A stretch of DNA of 38,269 nucleotides, taken from an uncultured beta proteobacterium. Lineage in GTDB: Bacteria; Pseudomonadota; Gammaproteobacteria; Burkholderiales; SG8-41. The notes beneath the pieces were generated by a model, which was not told the origin of the DNA, ran no database searches, and was given only the letters and a program-made list of their open reading frames with translations. This document shows positions 8,658 through 16,770 of the stretch, piece by piece (the stretch's first letter is position 1; each line of letters starts with the position of its first letter). Location: assembly GCA_903905655.1 (NCBI GenBank), contig CAIVHG010000070.1, forward strand, positions 1 through 38,269. Reading direction: 5' to 3'. The position numbers and the translations under genes are program-made.

Positions 8658-9047
8658 ATGTCTACGCCAGAGAACCTGAAATACACCAAGTCGCACGAAT
8701 GGGTGAGAGCAGAAGCTGACGGTACGCTCACCGTGGGCATCACCGATCACGCCCAGGAAATGCTCGGGGATCTGGTGTATGTCGAAGCGCCGGCGGTCGG
8801 CCGCCAGCTCAAGCGCAGCGAGGAATGCGCGGTCGTGGAATCCGTCAAGGCGGCTGCCGACATCTATGCGCCGCTCGCCGGCGTGGTGACCGAGGTCAAT
8901 GCCGAACTCGCGGATGCGCCTGAGAAGATCAACCAGGACGCATACTCGGCGTGGATTTTCAAATTCAAACCCGATCAGCCCGGAGAGCTTAGCGAACTGC
9001 TCGACGCTGCAACCTATGAGGCGAGCGCCGCGGCGGAAAAGCATTGA
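8658..9047 (+). CDS. gcvH: Glycine cleavage system H-protein
   Basis: A 129-residue lipoyl carrier that shuttles the aminomethyl group between the P, T and L proteins. It shows YTKSHEWV at the N terminus, [17 protein letters not shown], and the lipoylation site [17 protein letters not shown] with Lys64. The C-terminal block [14 protein letters not shown] is also typical. Length matches the family (125-131). The start at 8658 is used because [15 protein letters not shown] is the family N terminus; an in-frame ATG at 8580 would add an unrelated 26-residue leader. It is followed by gcvPA after 89 bp containing two strong hairpins. Confidence 0.96.
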   Translation: MSTPENLKYTKSHEWVRAEADGTLTVGITDHAQEMLGDLVYVEAPAVGRQLKRSEECAVVESVKAAADIYAPLAGVVTEVNAELADAPEKINQDAYSAWIFKFKPDQPGELSELLDAATYEASAAAEKH

Positions 9048-9071
9048 ACTGCATGCTGCGCCTAAGCGCTA

Positions 9072-9094
9072 CCGCGCCGGCTAAGCCAGCGCGG
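9072..9094 (+). other. Strong hairpin in the gcvH-gcvPA gap (first)
   Basis: A 23-base near-perfect inverted repeat: six GC pairs, one C-A mismatch, three GC pairs and a TAA loop. It has no T-tract, so it is a transcript-processing, stabilising or attenuating structure rather than a classical terminator, if functional at all. Confidence 0.45.
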
Positions 9095-9112
9095 ACTACT
9101 GATGCCACAGAC

Positions 9113-9128
9113 CTGCCTGCCGAGGCAG
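9113..9128 (+). other. Strong hairpin just upstream of gcvPA (second)
   Basis: CTGCCT (9113-9118) pairs perfectly with AGGCAG (9123-9128) across a GCCG loop. It ends only 8 bases before the gcvPA start codon, where no Shine-Dalgarno is visible. It could modulate ribosome access. Confidence 0.45.
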
Positions 9129-9136
9129 CACGCTAG

Positions 9137-10504
9137 ATGCCGTATATCCCGCATACCAATGAGGACGTGGCGACGATGCTCGCTGCGATCGGCGTCACCC
9201 GCATAGACGATTTGTTCGATGAGATTCCGCCTGCGCTCTTGAGCGCGGAACTCGGCAAGATACCTTCCGGCGTCAGCGAAATGGACGTCACGCGGCTGAT
9301 GCAGGAGCGCGCCGAGCGCGACGGCCGCTGGCTCAATTTCATTGGCGCCGGCGCCTATGAGCACCACATTCCCGCCGCCGTGTGGCAGATCGCGACGCGC
9401 GGCGAATTCTATTCCGCGTATACGCCGTACCAGGCGGAAGCGAGCCAGGGCACGCTGCAGCTGCTCTATGAATATCAGTCCATGCTCACTTCGCTCACGG
9501 GCATGGACGTCACGAATGCCAGCCTGTACGACGGCGCATCAGCGCTCGCCGAGGCGGTGCTGATGGCGGTGCGAGTGCATAAATCGGCAAAGCGCGTGTT
9601 AATGCCGGCGACCGTGCACCCCGTCTATCGCAAAGTGGTGCACACCATCGTGCGCGATCAGGGCATTGAGCTCATCGAGGTGCCGTATTGCACGGATTGC
9701 GGCCACGTCATTCCCGAGGCTTTGCGGCCGTACGAAGGTCTGGATTTTGCTGCGCTGGTAATTCCGCAGCCCAATTTCTTCGGTGTGCTCGAGCCGGTCG
9801 ACGAATTGACCGCGTGGGCGCGGGCAAACAACATGCTGTCCATTGCCGTGGTGAACCCGACTGCGCTCGCGCTGCTGCGCCCGCCGGGCGAGTGGGGCGC
9901 GGACGGCGCTGATATCGCGGTGGGTGAGGGACAGCCGCTGGGCGTGCCGCTCGCGAGCGGCGGGCCGTATTTCGGTTTCATGGCCTGCCGCAATCAGTAC
10001 GTGCGGCAGATGCCGGGGCGCATCGTCGGACGCACCGTCGATCGCGATGGCAAGCCGGGCTATACGCTCACGCTGCAGGCGCGCGAGCAGCACATCCGCC
10101 GTTCGAAGGCGACTTCCAACATCTGCACCAACCAGGGGCTGGCGGTCACCGCCGCCACCATCTACATGGCGCTGCTCGGTCCCGACGGCCTGACAGAAGT
10201 CGCGCAGAGCAGCCACTCGAATACACTCAAGCTCGCGCAGCTGCTGTGCGCATTGCCCGGAGTTAAACGCGTGTTTAGCGCGCCAGTGTTCCACGAGCTG
10301 GTCGTGCGCCTGCCGGCACCTGCCGCTGCGGTGCTGGACGCGCTCAGGAGCGATGGTATCCTGGGCGGCCTGGCGCTGACCGAAGACTATCCCGAGCTGG
10401 GTGACGCACTGCTGGTGTGCGCGACCGAGACCAAGAACGACGAGGACCTGGCGCGCTATGCCGAGAGCCTGGCGCGCATCCTCAAGCAGCACCCGCAGCA
10501 ATGA
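9137..10504 (+). CDS. gcvPA: Glycine dehydrogenase (decarboxylating) subunit 1, N-terminal half of P-protein
   Basis: A 455-residue polypeptide corresponding to the N-terminal half of P-protein, which decarboxylates glycine and passes the aminomethyl group to GcvH. It begins [20 protein letters not shown], the usual subunit 1 start. It contains [67 protein letters not shown] and [13 protein letters not shown]. It has no PLP lysine, as expected: that lies on subunit 2. The split form is usual in Gram-positives, archaea and some betaproteobacteria, whereas most proteobacteria carry one protein of about 950 residues. The partner gcvPB lies 577 bp downstream with tpx between. Confidence 0.95.
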   Translation: MPYIPHTNEDVATMLAAIGVTRIDDLFDEIPPALLSAELGKIPSGVSEMDVTRLMQERAERDGRWLNFIGAGAYEHHIPAAVWQIATRGEFYSAYTPYQAEASQGTLQLLYEYQSMLTSLTGMDVTNASLYDGASALAEAVLMAVRVHKSAKRVLMPATVHPVYRKVVHTIVRDQGIELIEVPYCTDCGHVIPEALRPYEGLDFAALVIPQPNFFGVLEPVDELTAWARANNMLSIAVVNPTALALLRPPGEWGADGADIAVGEGQPLGVPLASGGPYFGFMACRNQYVRQMPGRIVGRTVDRDGKPGYTLTLQAREQHIRRSKATSNICTNQGLAVTAATIYMALLGPDGLTEVAQSSHSNTLKLAQLLCALPGVKRVFSAPVFHELVVRLPAPAAAVLDALRSDGILGGLALTEDYPELGDALLVCATETKNDEDLARYAESLARILKQHPQQ

Positions 10505-10547
10505 TGAGCTTGTTGGACACCTGAAACCACACTAAGGAGAAATGGAA

Positions 10548-11048
10548 ATGTCTACAGTCACCCTCGGCGGCAACCCCGTCAACGTCGCCGGCAATTTTCT
10601 GGCACCCGGCGCCAACGCGCCTGATTTCAAACTCACCGGCAAAGATCTGAAGGATGTCGGTCTTGCTGAGTTTGCCGGCAAGCGCAAAGTGCTCAACATC
10701 GTTCCCAGCCTCGATACGGCGACCTGCCAGGTATCGACGCGCAAATTCAATGAAAAGGCGGCTGCGCTCAAAAATACCGTGGTGCTCGTGATATCCGGCG
10801 ATCTGCCGTTTGCCATGAACCGCTTTTGCTCGACCGAGGGCATCAACAATGTGGTCACGCTCTCGACCATGCGCGGGCGAGATTTTCACACCAAGTACGG
10901 CGTCGACATCGCCGATGGCCCGCTCAAAGGCCTGACGGCGCGCTCGGTGGTGGTGCTGGATGAAAACAACAAGGTCGTGTATTCCCAGCTGGTTCCGGAA
11001 ATCAAGAACGAGCCGGATTACGACGCCGCGATTGCGGCGCTGGGTTAA
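10548..11048 (+). CDS. tpx: Thiol peroxidase (Tpx, atypical 2-Cys peroxiredoxin)
   Basis: A 166-residue Tpx-type peroxiredoxin that reduces hydrogen and alkyl peroxides with thioredoxin. The peroxidatic Cys60 lies in [16 protein letters not shown] and the resolving Cys94 in [15 protein letters not shown], both at the positions known for E. coli Tpx. [20 protein letters not shown] is also diagnostic. Start choice: ATG at 10548 has AAGGAGA (10534-10540) at a good spacing; the in-frame ATG at 10542 is only two bases from it. It sits between gcvPA and gcvPB, all on the same strand with short gaps, so it is probably transcribed with them. Confidence 0.96.
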   Translation: MSTVTLGGNPVNVAGNFLAPGANAPDFKLTGKDLKDVGLAEFAGKRKVLNIVPSLDTATCQVSTRKFNEKAAALKNTVVLVISGDLPFAMNRFCSTEGINNVVTLSTMRGRDFHTKYGVDIADGPLKGLTARSVVVLDENNKVVYSQLVPEIKNEPDYDAAIAALG

Positions 11049-11062
11049 GCGGCAGGCCGGCG

Positions 11063-11078
11063 CAATGCGAGAGCATTG
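11063..11078 (+). other. Hairpin with GNRA loop just before gcvPB
   Basis: CAATGC (11063-11068) pairs perfectly with GCATTG (11073-11078) across a GAGA tetraloop of the stable GNRA class. It ends 3 bases before the ATG at 11082 and covers the alternative TTG at 11076. No Shine-Dalgarno is visible in the 33-bp tpx-gcvPB gap, so the hairpin occupies the ribosome-binding region. Confidence 0.45.
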
Positions 11079-11081
11079 GTC

Positions 11082-12536
11082 ATGCTGATATTCGAGTTAT
11101 CGAAACGCGGCCGGCGCAATGGCGCGCAGGCGCTGCGGCGGACGGGTGAGCTGAACGCAATCCCGGCAGCACAGCGCCGCAGCTCGCACATGCTGCTGCC
11201 GGAAGTCTCTGAGCTCGACGCAGTACGTCATTACACCAATCTCTCGCGCAAGAATTTTTCGATCGACACCCAGTTCTATCCGCTGGGTTCGTGCACGATG
11301 AAATACAACCCGCGTGCCTGTAACGCACTGGCGATGCTGCCGCAGTTTCTGGCGCGCCATCCCGACGCTCCCGCTGCGACCGGCCAGGGCTTGCTCGCCT
11401 GCATGTATGAAGTGCAGGAGATGCTGAAAGACGTCACCGGCATGGCGGGCGTAAGCCTGGCGCCGATGGCTGGCGCGCAGGGCGAATTCGCGGGCGTGGC
11501 GATGATCCGCGCCTATCACGAGGCGCGCGGCGATGCGCTGCGTACCGAGATGCTGGTGCCAGATGCGGCCCACGGCACCAATCCGGCCTCGGCCGTGATG
11601 TGCGGTTACACGGTCAAGGAGATTCCGACCGACGCCGACGGCAACGTGAATCTTGCCGCGCTCAAGTCCGCGGTCGGCCCGCAGACCGCGGGCCTGATGC
11701 TCACCAATCCGTCGACGCTGGGAGTGTTCGAGCGCACCATCCTCGACATGCAGCAGATCGTGCACGGTGCGGGCGGGCTGTTGTATTACGACGGCGCCAA
11801 TCTCAACGCCATCCTCGGCAGGGTCAAGCCCGGCGAGATGGGCTTCGACGTGATGCACATCAATCTGCACAAAACTTTCTCCACGCCCCATGGCGGCGGC
11901 GGGCCTGGCGCAGGCCCGGTAGCCGCCGCGGCCAAGCTTGCTCAGTACCTGCCGCTGCCGCAGGTGGCGCTGGATGCCGGAACTTACCGGCTGCAGGACG
12001 AACGCGACCGTCCGCAATCCATTGGCCGCCTGTCGGCGCACCTCGGCAATACCGGCGTGCTGCTGCGCGCCTATATCTACATGCGACTGCTGGGCCGTGA
12101 AGGCATGCGGCGCGTCGCGGAATACTCGACGCTCAACGCGAATTATCTGATGAGCGAACTCAGCAAGTGCGGGTTCGAGATCGCGTTCCCGACGCGGCGC
12201 GCTAGCCATGAATTCATCGTCACGCTGAAGGGGCTCAAGGAGCAGACTGGCGTGATGGCGATGGATTTCGCCAAGCGCCTGCTCGACAAGGGAATACATG
12301 CGCCGACCACCTATTTCCCGATGCTGGTCCCCGAGTGCCTGCTGATCGAACCGACCGAGACCGAGTCGAAACAGACGCTCGATCAGTTCGTGGTGGCGAT
12401 GAAGGAAATACTAGCTGAGGCGCGCACTAATCCCGAACTCGTGAAGACTGCACCCCACACCATGCCGGTGCGCCGGCTGGACGACGTCAAGGCAGCGCGC
12501 GAACTCGATCTCGCCTGGCGCGAGCGGGGGAGCTAG
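11082..12536 (+). CDS. gcvPB: Glycine dehydrogenase (decarboxylating) subunit 2, PLP-binding half of P-protein
   Basis: A 484-residue C-terminal half of P-protein carrying the pyridoxal phosphate site. The Schiff-base lysine is K264 in [17 protein letters not shown]. Other family blocks: [56 protein letters not shown] and [21 protein letters not shown]. Length fits subunit 2 (about 480-490). ATG at 11082 is preferred; a TTG at 11076 in the same frame is possible. It works with GcvPA, GcvT, GcvH and an L-protein (lipoamide dehydrogenase) not encoded here. Its stop is followed by a hairpin and convergent mscL. Confidence 0.95.
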   Translation: MLIFELSKRGRRNGAQALRRTGELNAIPAAQRRSSHMLLPEVSELDAVRHYTNLSRKNFSIDTQFYPLGSCTMKYNPRACNALAMLPQFLARHPDAPAATGQGLLACMYEVQEMLKDVTGMAGVSLAPMAGAQGEFAGVAMIRAYHEARGDALRTEMLVPDAAHGTNPASAVMCGYTVKEIPTDADGNVNLAALKSAVGPQTAGLMLTNPSTLGVFERTILDMQQIVHGAGGLLYYDGANLNAILGRVKPGEMGFDVMHINLHKTFSTPHGGGGPGAGPVAAAAKLAQYLPLPQVALDAGTYRLQDERDRPQSIGRLSAHLGNTGVLLRAYIYMRLLGREGMRRVAEYSTLNANYLMSELSKCGFEIAFPTRRASHEFIVTLKGLKEQTGVMAMDFAKRLLDKGIHAPTTYFPMLVPECLLIEPTETESKQTLDQFVVAMKEILAEARTNPELVKTAPHTMPVRRLDDVKAARELDLAWRERGS

Positions 12537-12547
12537 AGGCGCGCTCG

Positions 12548-12592
12548 TTACTGCGCTGCGCTAACCTGTCCGTATCGCGGACGGGGCAGTAA
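12548..12592. terminator. Two-tier hairpin between convergent gcvPB and mscL
   Basis: Outer arms TTACTGC (12548-12554) and GCAGTAA (12586-12592) pair perfectly, and inside them GTCCG (12568-12572) pairs with CGGAC (12578-12582). It sits in the 68-bp gap between two converging stop codons, the place expected for a bidirectional terminator. There is no long T-run. Confidence 0.45.
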
Positions 12593-12604
12593 TTCAATGC
12601 GCGG

Positions 12605-13030
12605 CTATTTCTTGAGCGCGTCGCGGATTTCCCTGAGCAGCACGACGTCTTCGGGCGTGGGCGGCGCTGCGGCCGGCGCCGGCGGCTCGGGCTTTTGCAT
12701 GCGGTTGATGGCCCGTATCAGAATGAACACGGCAAATGCAACGATCACAAAAGAGATGATGGTGTTGATGAAGATCCCGTAATTGAAGGTGACGGCACCC
12801 GCCTTCTGCGCCGCCTCGACGCTCGCATAGGGCCCCAACGTGGTGCCCTCACGAAGGACCAGGAAGAGGTTGGTGAAGTCGACCTTGCCGAGCAGCAGCC
12901 CGATGGGCGGCATGATCACGTCTTTTACCAGGGACTCGACGATCTTCCCGAAGGCAGCGCCGATGATGATACCCACTGCCATATCGACAACGTTGCCGCG
13001 CATTGCGAATTTCTTGAACTCTTCGAGCAT
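12605..13030 (-). CDS. mscL: Large-conductance mechanosensitive channel
   Basis: A 141-residue homopentameric channel that opens on hypo-osmotic membrane tension. N-terminal amphipathic helix [15 protein letters not shown]1 with [21 protein letters not shown], a periplasmic loop, TM2 [24 protein letters not shown], and a Pro/Ala linker to the cytoplasmic helix [15 protein letters not shown]. Length is typical (136-143). The start at 13030 has a GGGAGG Shine-Dalgarno upstream; an open frame extending to 13180 is not family-like. It diverges from the PfkB kinase gene. Confidence 0.96.
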   Translation of the reverse strand: MLEEFKKFAMRGNVVDMAVGIIIGAAFGKIVESLVKDVIMPPIGLLLGKVDFTNLFLVLREGTTLGPYASVEAAQKAGAVTFNYGIFINTIISFVIVAFAVFILIRAINRMQKPEPPAPAAAPPTPEDVVLLREIRDALKK

Positions 13031-13182
13031 GGTAGGCCTCCCGGTCAAGTAGACGCTGCTTATGATAGCAAAGTGCGGCCGGCCGCTGTGCGGTGCTGCC
13101 GCGATGGTATAATTTATTTTTTCGTGAGGCCTTTCCCCTTGAATATATTTCTGACGGCGCGCATCGCGCAGCCTGCCCAACT
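13031..13182. promoter_or_regulatory. Divergent promoter region of mscL and the PfkB kinase gene
   Basis: Plus strand: a perfect TATAAT at 13108-13113, 70 bp before the kinase start, with a poor -35. Minus strand: TATCAT (13062-13067) as a candidate -10, 32 bp before mscL. Between them lies a perfect 12-bp palindrome, GCGGCCGGCCGC (13075-13086), a possible shared operator. Confidence 0.45.
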
Positions 13183-14118
13183 ATGAATACCTTGATCTGC
13201 GGATCCATCGCCTATGACACCATCATGGTGTTCCCCGGCCGCTTCAAGGAGCATATCCTTGCCGAGCAGCTGCACATCCTGAACGTCGCGTTTCTGGTGC
13301 CCGAGATGCGCCGCGAGTTCGGCGGCTGCGCCGGAAATATCGCCTACAATCTGAATCTGCTTGGCGGCAAGCCACTGATCATGGCCACCGTGGGGCAGGA
13401 TGCCGACGCTTACGGTGCGCGACTGGATACGCTCGCAATCTCCCAGCGCCACGTGCGCCGGGTGCCGCAGAGCTATACCGCGCAGGCGTTCATCACCACC
13501 GACCTCGACGACAACCAGATCACGGCCTTCCATCCGGGCGCCATGAATTTCTCGCATGAGAATCACGTGAGCGACGCTTCAGGCGTCACGCTCGGCATCG
13601 TCGCGCCCGATGGCCGCGACGGCATGGTGCAGCACGCGCGTGAATTCAAGGCCGCCGGCATCCCGTTCGTGTTCGATCCCGGTCAGGGCCTGCCCATGTT
13701 CAACGGCCCCGAGCTGCTGGAGTTCGCCGGGCTCGCCGACTACCTCGCGGTCAACGACTACGAAGGCCAGTTGTTGCAGGAGAAAACCGGCAAGTCACTG
13801 GAAGAACTTGCGCAGCAAGTGCGCGCACTGATAGTCACCCTGGGCGCACAGGGCTCGGTGGTGTACACCAAGGGCAAACGCATCGAGATCCCGTGCGTCA
13901 GCGCGCAACAGGTCGTGGACCCTACCGGCTGCGGAGACGCGTACCGCGCCGGGCTCCTCTACGGCATTGCGCAGGGTATGGATTGGGAGATCACCGGGCG
14001 CCTAGCCTCGCTGCTCGGCGCGCTGAAAATTGCGCAGCGCGGCGGCCAGAACCATAAGTTCACGCGCGATGAGATCGGGCAGCGCTTCAAAGAGGCGTTT
14101 GACATCGCGCTCTGGTAG
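13183..14118 (+). CDS. PfkB-family carbohydrate/nucleoside kinase
   Basis: A 311-residue ribokinase-fold (PfkB) kinase. The first signature is GGCAGNIAYNLNLLGG (about 47-62). The second is DPTGCGDAYRAGLLYG (about 247-261) with the anion-hole glycines and catalytic base Asp252. VTLGAQGSVVY is the usual strand before the ATP site. Proteins of this type in betaproteobacteria are often labelled adenosine kinase, but the substrate cannot be read from sequence; other sugars or nucleosides are possible. The start at 13183 is chosen because the ribokinase first strand (LICGSIAYDTI) follows immediately; the longer open frame from 13093 includes the promoter. Confidence 0.9.
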   Translation: MNTLICGSIAYDTIMVFPGRFKEHILAEQLHILNVAFLVPEMRREFGGCAGNIAYNLNLLGGKPLIMATVGQDADAYGARLDTLAISQRHVRRVPQSYTAQAFITTDLDDNQITAFHPGAMNFSHENHVSDASGVTLGIVAPDGRDGMVQHAREFKAAGIPFVFDPGQGLPMFNGPELLEFAGLADYLAVNDYEGQLLQEKTGKSLEELAQQVRALIVTLGAQGSVVYTKGKRIEIPCVSAQQVVDPTGCGDAYRAGLLYGIAQGMDWEITGRLASLLGALKIAQRGGQNHKFTRDEIGQRFKEAFDIALW

Positions 14119-14178
14119 AGCGCGTCGCCCGTGCGGCGGCTCCCCGGCGATGATGTGGCCGCCCGTGGAGCTGCGCGC

Positions 14179-14964
14179 TTGAAGACTACCGGTATTGCAA
14201 CCCGCATCAGGCGCATTGCCAGGCTCACTCTACACATCGTGGGCGCGCTCGCGCTTGGCGCCTTCGTTTTTCCGTTCGTCGATAGTGCGCGGCACGCATG
14301 GCACGTCAAGCGTTGGTCCGCACGGTTCATACGCATCCTCGCGCTGCGGATCGAGGTGACCGGCACGCTTCCGCGCCGGGGCGGGCCGCCGGCGATGATC
14401 GTCGCAAATCACGTTACGTGGCTCGACATCTTCGCGCTCAACGCCGCGCACCCGGTGCGCTTCGTCGCTAATTCGGAAATCCGCCGCTGGCCGCTGCTCG
14501 GCTGGATCGCGCACATCGCGCGCTCACTGTTCATCGACCAGCACCGCCGCCACCATGTCGCCGATATCAACCGGCAGGTCGAGGCGGGCCTGAGGGCAGG
14601 GGATACCTTTGCCGTGTTTCCCGAAGGGGGCGTCAACGATGGCGAGACCTTGCGTGCGTTTCACGCTTCGCTGCTGCAGCCGGCGCTCGCGTGCGATGCG
14701 CTCCTGCATCCCGTCGCGATCCGCTATGTCCGCGCCGACGGCAGCCGGTGTCGCGAGGTTGCCTATGATGGCGACAAGACCATGCTCGATGTGCTGCGGG
14801 TGATACTGACGCAGCCGGTGATCCATGCGCGGCTCGAATTCCTGCCGCCGATCGCGTGCAGCGGACGCACGCGCCGCGATCTTGCTGCCGAAGCGCAGGC
14901 GCTCATTGCTCGGGCGGTAATCTCGTCCCTGGACGCACATACGAGTAGAACGCGCCATCATTAA
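14179..14964 (+). CDS. Lysophospholipid acyltransferase (PlsC family)
   Basis: A 261-residue membrane-associated acyltransferase of the PlsC/LPLAT family, probably 1-acyl-glycerol-3-phosphate acylation or a related lipid acylation. An N-terminal hydrophobic helix is followed by the catalytic NHVTWLD motif (His78 and Asp83, the NHx4D pattern), the acceptor-site block RSLFIDQHRR, and FPEGG (147-151) in place of the commoner FPEGT. Start is uncertain: TTG at 14179 has GGAG eight bases upstream, while a GTG at 14131 in the same frame lacks a good site. It follows the PfkB gene closely and its 3' end overlaps apaH by 62 bp in the opposite direction. Confidence 0.85.
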   Translation: MKTTGIATRIRRIARLTLHIVGALALGAFVFPFVDSARHAWHVKRWSARFIRILALRIEVTGTLPRRGGPPAMIVANHVTWLDIFALNAAHPVRFVANSEIRRWPLLGWIAHIARSLFIDQHRRHHVADINRQVEAGLRAGDTFAVFPEGGVNDGETLRAFHASLLQPALACDALLHPVAIRYVRADGSRCREVAYDGDKTMLDVLRVILTQPVIHARLEFLPPIACSGRTRRDLAAEAQALIARAVISSLDAHTSRTRHH

Positions 14965-15727
14965 GTCTGAAGGCGGTCAGTGAACCGTTCCACACGCAGC
15001 CGGTGTCCAGAGAGACCACGTTCGATCCGGTGTAGAGGCCGAGCGATGCCCAGTGGCCGCAGATGATCGGAGTGGTGCGGCTGCGGCGGCGCGGGGCCGT
15101 GTACCAGGGCATGTAACCTTTGGGCAGATGCAGCAGCGTGCCCTTGTGCGAGAACTCCATCCCGCCGTCCGGTGTGCAGATCCTGAGCCGCGTCAGGGCA
15201 TTGGTGATGATGCGCCAGCGTGCAACGCCGGTCAGATCATCGCGCCAGCGTGCGGGCTTGTTTCCGTACATCTGGCGCAGGAACTCGTCGCAGCGCGGGC
15301 CGCGCAGCACAGCTTCCACCTCGTGCGCGAGCTTGAGCGCTTTGGCGATCGACCACTGCGGCAGCAGGCCGGCGTGCACCATCGCATAGCCGCCACCCAC
15401 GTGCATCAGCGGCCGATGGCGCACCCAGTCGAGCAGCTCGTCGCGGTCCGGCGCGCGCAGGATCGCATCCAGCGTGTCGCCAGTATGCTTGTGGGTGTGG
15501 CCGGCGGCGAGCACCAGCAGATGCAGGTCGTGGTTGCCGAGCACCGTGACCGCGCGCTCTCCCATGCCTTTGACGAAGCGCAGCACCGCAAGCGAGTGCG
15601 GTCCGCGGTTGACGAGATCTCCGACCAGCCACAGTTTGTCGCGCGCGGGATCGAAGCGGCAGCGGTCGAGCAGGCGCCGCAATTGCGAGTAGCAGCCCTG
15701 GACGTCGCCTACTGCGTATGTGGCCAT
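14903..15727 (-). CDS. apaH: Bis(5'-nucleosyl)-tetraphosphatase, symmetrical
   Basis: A 274-residue metallophosphoesterase that hydrolyses Ap4A to two ADP. The phosphoesterase motifs are intact: GDVQGCY (7-13), GDLVNRGP (36-43) and GNHDLHLL (64-71). Later blocks MVHAGLLPQW and PIICGHWASLGLYTG supply metal-binding histidines, and SLDTGCVWNGSLTAFRL ends the fold. Length is standard (about 270-280). It converges on, and overlaps by 62 bp, the plus-strand acyltransferase gene. It is preceded by a hairpin at 15785-15804, so it is probably transcribed separately from the cytochrome gene. Confidence 0.96.
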   Translation of the reverse strand: MATYAVGDVQGCYSQLRRLLDRCRFDPARDKLWLVGDLVNRGPHSLAVLRFVKGMGERAVTVLGNHDLHLLVLAAGHTHKHTGDTLDAILRAPDRDELLDWVRHRPLMHVGGGYAMVHAGLLPQWSIAKALKLAHEVEAVLRGPRCDEFLRQMYGNKPARWRDDLTGVARWRIITNALTRLRICTPDGGMEFSHKGTLLHLPKGYMPWYTAPRRRSRTTPIICGHWASLGLYTGSNVVSLDTGCVWNGSLTAFRLNDGAFYSYVRPGTRLPPEQ

Positions 15728-15784
15728 GTGGGTTCGGCGCGTGCATGTCTGCGCGCGTCAGGCTATGCATATGTCTAAGCTGGC

Positions 15785-15804
15785 GCCCGCCGTTACCGGC
15801 GGGC
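15785..15804 (-). terminator. Perfect hairpin downstream of the cytochrome c gene
   Basis: GCCCGCCG (15785-15792) and CGGCGGGC (15797-15804) form a perfect 8-bp all-GC stem with a TTAC loop. It lies 48 bp beyond the cytochrome stop on the minus strand and 57 bp before the apaH start. No T-run follows, so termination is probable but not proven. Confidence 0.5.
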
Positions 15805-15852
15805 AATGAGCCTGGGCCGCACTTCAGCCCGTCGGCACCGCTTGAGGGCTGG

Positions 15853-16383
15853 TTATTTGCCCGAGCCTGCGGCGGGCTTCTTCAGTTCGGGTTCCTTGAA
15901 GTTCGCGCCCGATTGATTCGCCATAAACGCCACGGCGCGCGCGATCTCGTCGTCGGTCAAATCGGGATTGCCGCCGCGTGCCGGCATCTGGCCCACGCCT
16001 TTGATCGCGTTTGCGATCAGGTGCGGATAGCCCCCGGCGATGCGCTTGCTCCAGCCCGCGCTATCGCCGATCTTGGGTGCGCCAAGCGCCCCCGAGCCGT
16101 GACAGGCGCTGCACACGGCGTCGACCACTTCCTTGCCGGCTTTTTCCACTTTGGGCGCGTTCGGGTCGATCACTGCAAGCTGCCCAACGGGCTTGAGCCG
16201 TTCCGCGACCGTCTGTTGCGCAGACGCGGTATTCGATGCGTTGCCTTTGAGCCCGGAGGTGACAAGCTGCGACAACATCACGATCAGGATGATGGGAACC
16301 AGAAACGCGAGCAGCACCACGGTGATCAACTGCTTGGGCGTCTTGATCGGGGACGAATGCTCTTCGTGGGGTGTCTCGCTCAT
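15853..16383 (-). CDS. Membrane-anchored class I c-type cytochrome (cytochrome c5-like)
   Basis: A 176-residue protein: a cytoplasmic N terminus of about 17 residues, one transmembrane anchor (about 18-41, LITVVLLAFLVPIILIVML), a linker, and one c-type heme domain. The heme motif is CSACH (C91, C94, His95). The axial Met is probably M133 in GVGQMPARGG, typical of cytochrome c5. The C terminus is Lys/Pro-rich. It probably carries electrons on the periplasmic side of the inner membrane towards an oxidase or other acceptor; the partner cannot be inferred. Upstream lies a good -10 element. The gene stands alone between tRNA-Arg and apaH. Confidence 0.9.
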   Translation of the reverse strand: MSETPHEEHSSPIKTPKQLITVVLLAFLVPIILIVMLSQLVTSGLKGNASNTASAQQTVAERLKPVGQLAVIDPNAPKVEKAGKEVVDAVCSACHGSGALGAPKIGDSAGWSKRIAGGYPHLIANAIKGVGQMPARGGNPDLTDDEIARAVAFMANQSGANFKEPELKKPAAGSGK

Positions 16384-16420
16384 GAGATGACTGCAGCCTT
16401 CAGTGCTGTAAAAGGCGCCT

Positions 16421-16426
16421 ATTATA
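16421..16426 (-). promoter_or_regulatory. -10 element of the cytochrome c gene
   Basis: On the minus strand this reads TATAAT, a perfect -10, 37 bp before the cytochrome start codon. A convincing -35 is not seen. Position and orientation fit a promoter for that gene. Confidence 0.45.
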
Positions 16427-16583
16427 ACGGCATCGGGGGCGAGGCGAAAAGCGCTTGCAGGAGGGGCGGCGGGCGGCGCCCGGTCGGCAACGCAGCGCCC
16501 GGCCCGCTGCGCTGCCTGCGGGCCGATGGACGCTAGCCCTGAAAAAGACTATCCTTGGCGCCCTGATTTCGCTGTGCCCCATT

Positions 16584-16660
16584 GCGCCCGTAGCTCAGCT
16601 GGATAGAGTGTCGGTCTCCGAAGCCGAAGGTCGCGCGTTCGAATCGCGCCGGGCGCGCCA
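16584..16660 (+). tRNA. tRNA-Arg, anticodon CCG
   Basis: A complete 77-base cloverleaf with encoded CCA. The acceptor stem GCGCCCG (16584-16590) pairs with CGGGCGC (16650-16656), followed by discriminator G and CCA (16658-16660). D arm: GCTC / GAGT with a TGG-containing loop. Anticodon stem TCGGT/GCCGA encloses loop CTCCGAA, anticodon CCG at 16618-16620, reading the Arg codon CGG. T arm: GCGCG/CGCGC with loop TTCGAAT. I see no repeated 3' tRNA fragment nearby, so there is no sign of an integrated element at this site. Confidence 0.97.
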
Positions 16661-16770
16661 CCATCCGCAGTGGGTCAGGCGACTCCGCAGCGGCCTGAAT
16701 CGCCGCAACGTCAATGATGCGGGCGAATTCATGCAGAATACCGTCACGCCATCAATCTGCAGTCGCAGCG

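Noticed and set aside
11097-12299. 400-codon antisense frame over gcvPB
   Set aside because: Shadow frame. gcvPB on the plus strand has the full PLP motif and family length.
15053-15778. 241-codon plus-strand frame opposite apaH
   Set aside because: The minus strand encodes all three metallophosphoesterase motifs; the plus frame has none.
16584-16660. tRNA-Arg as an attachment site for an integrated element
   Set aside because: No integrase, no duplicated 3' tRNA end and housekeeping genes on both sides.
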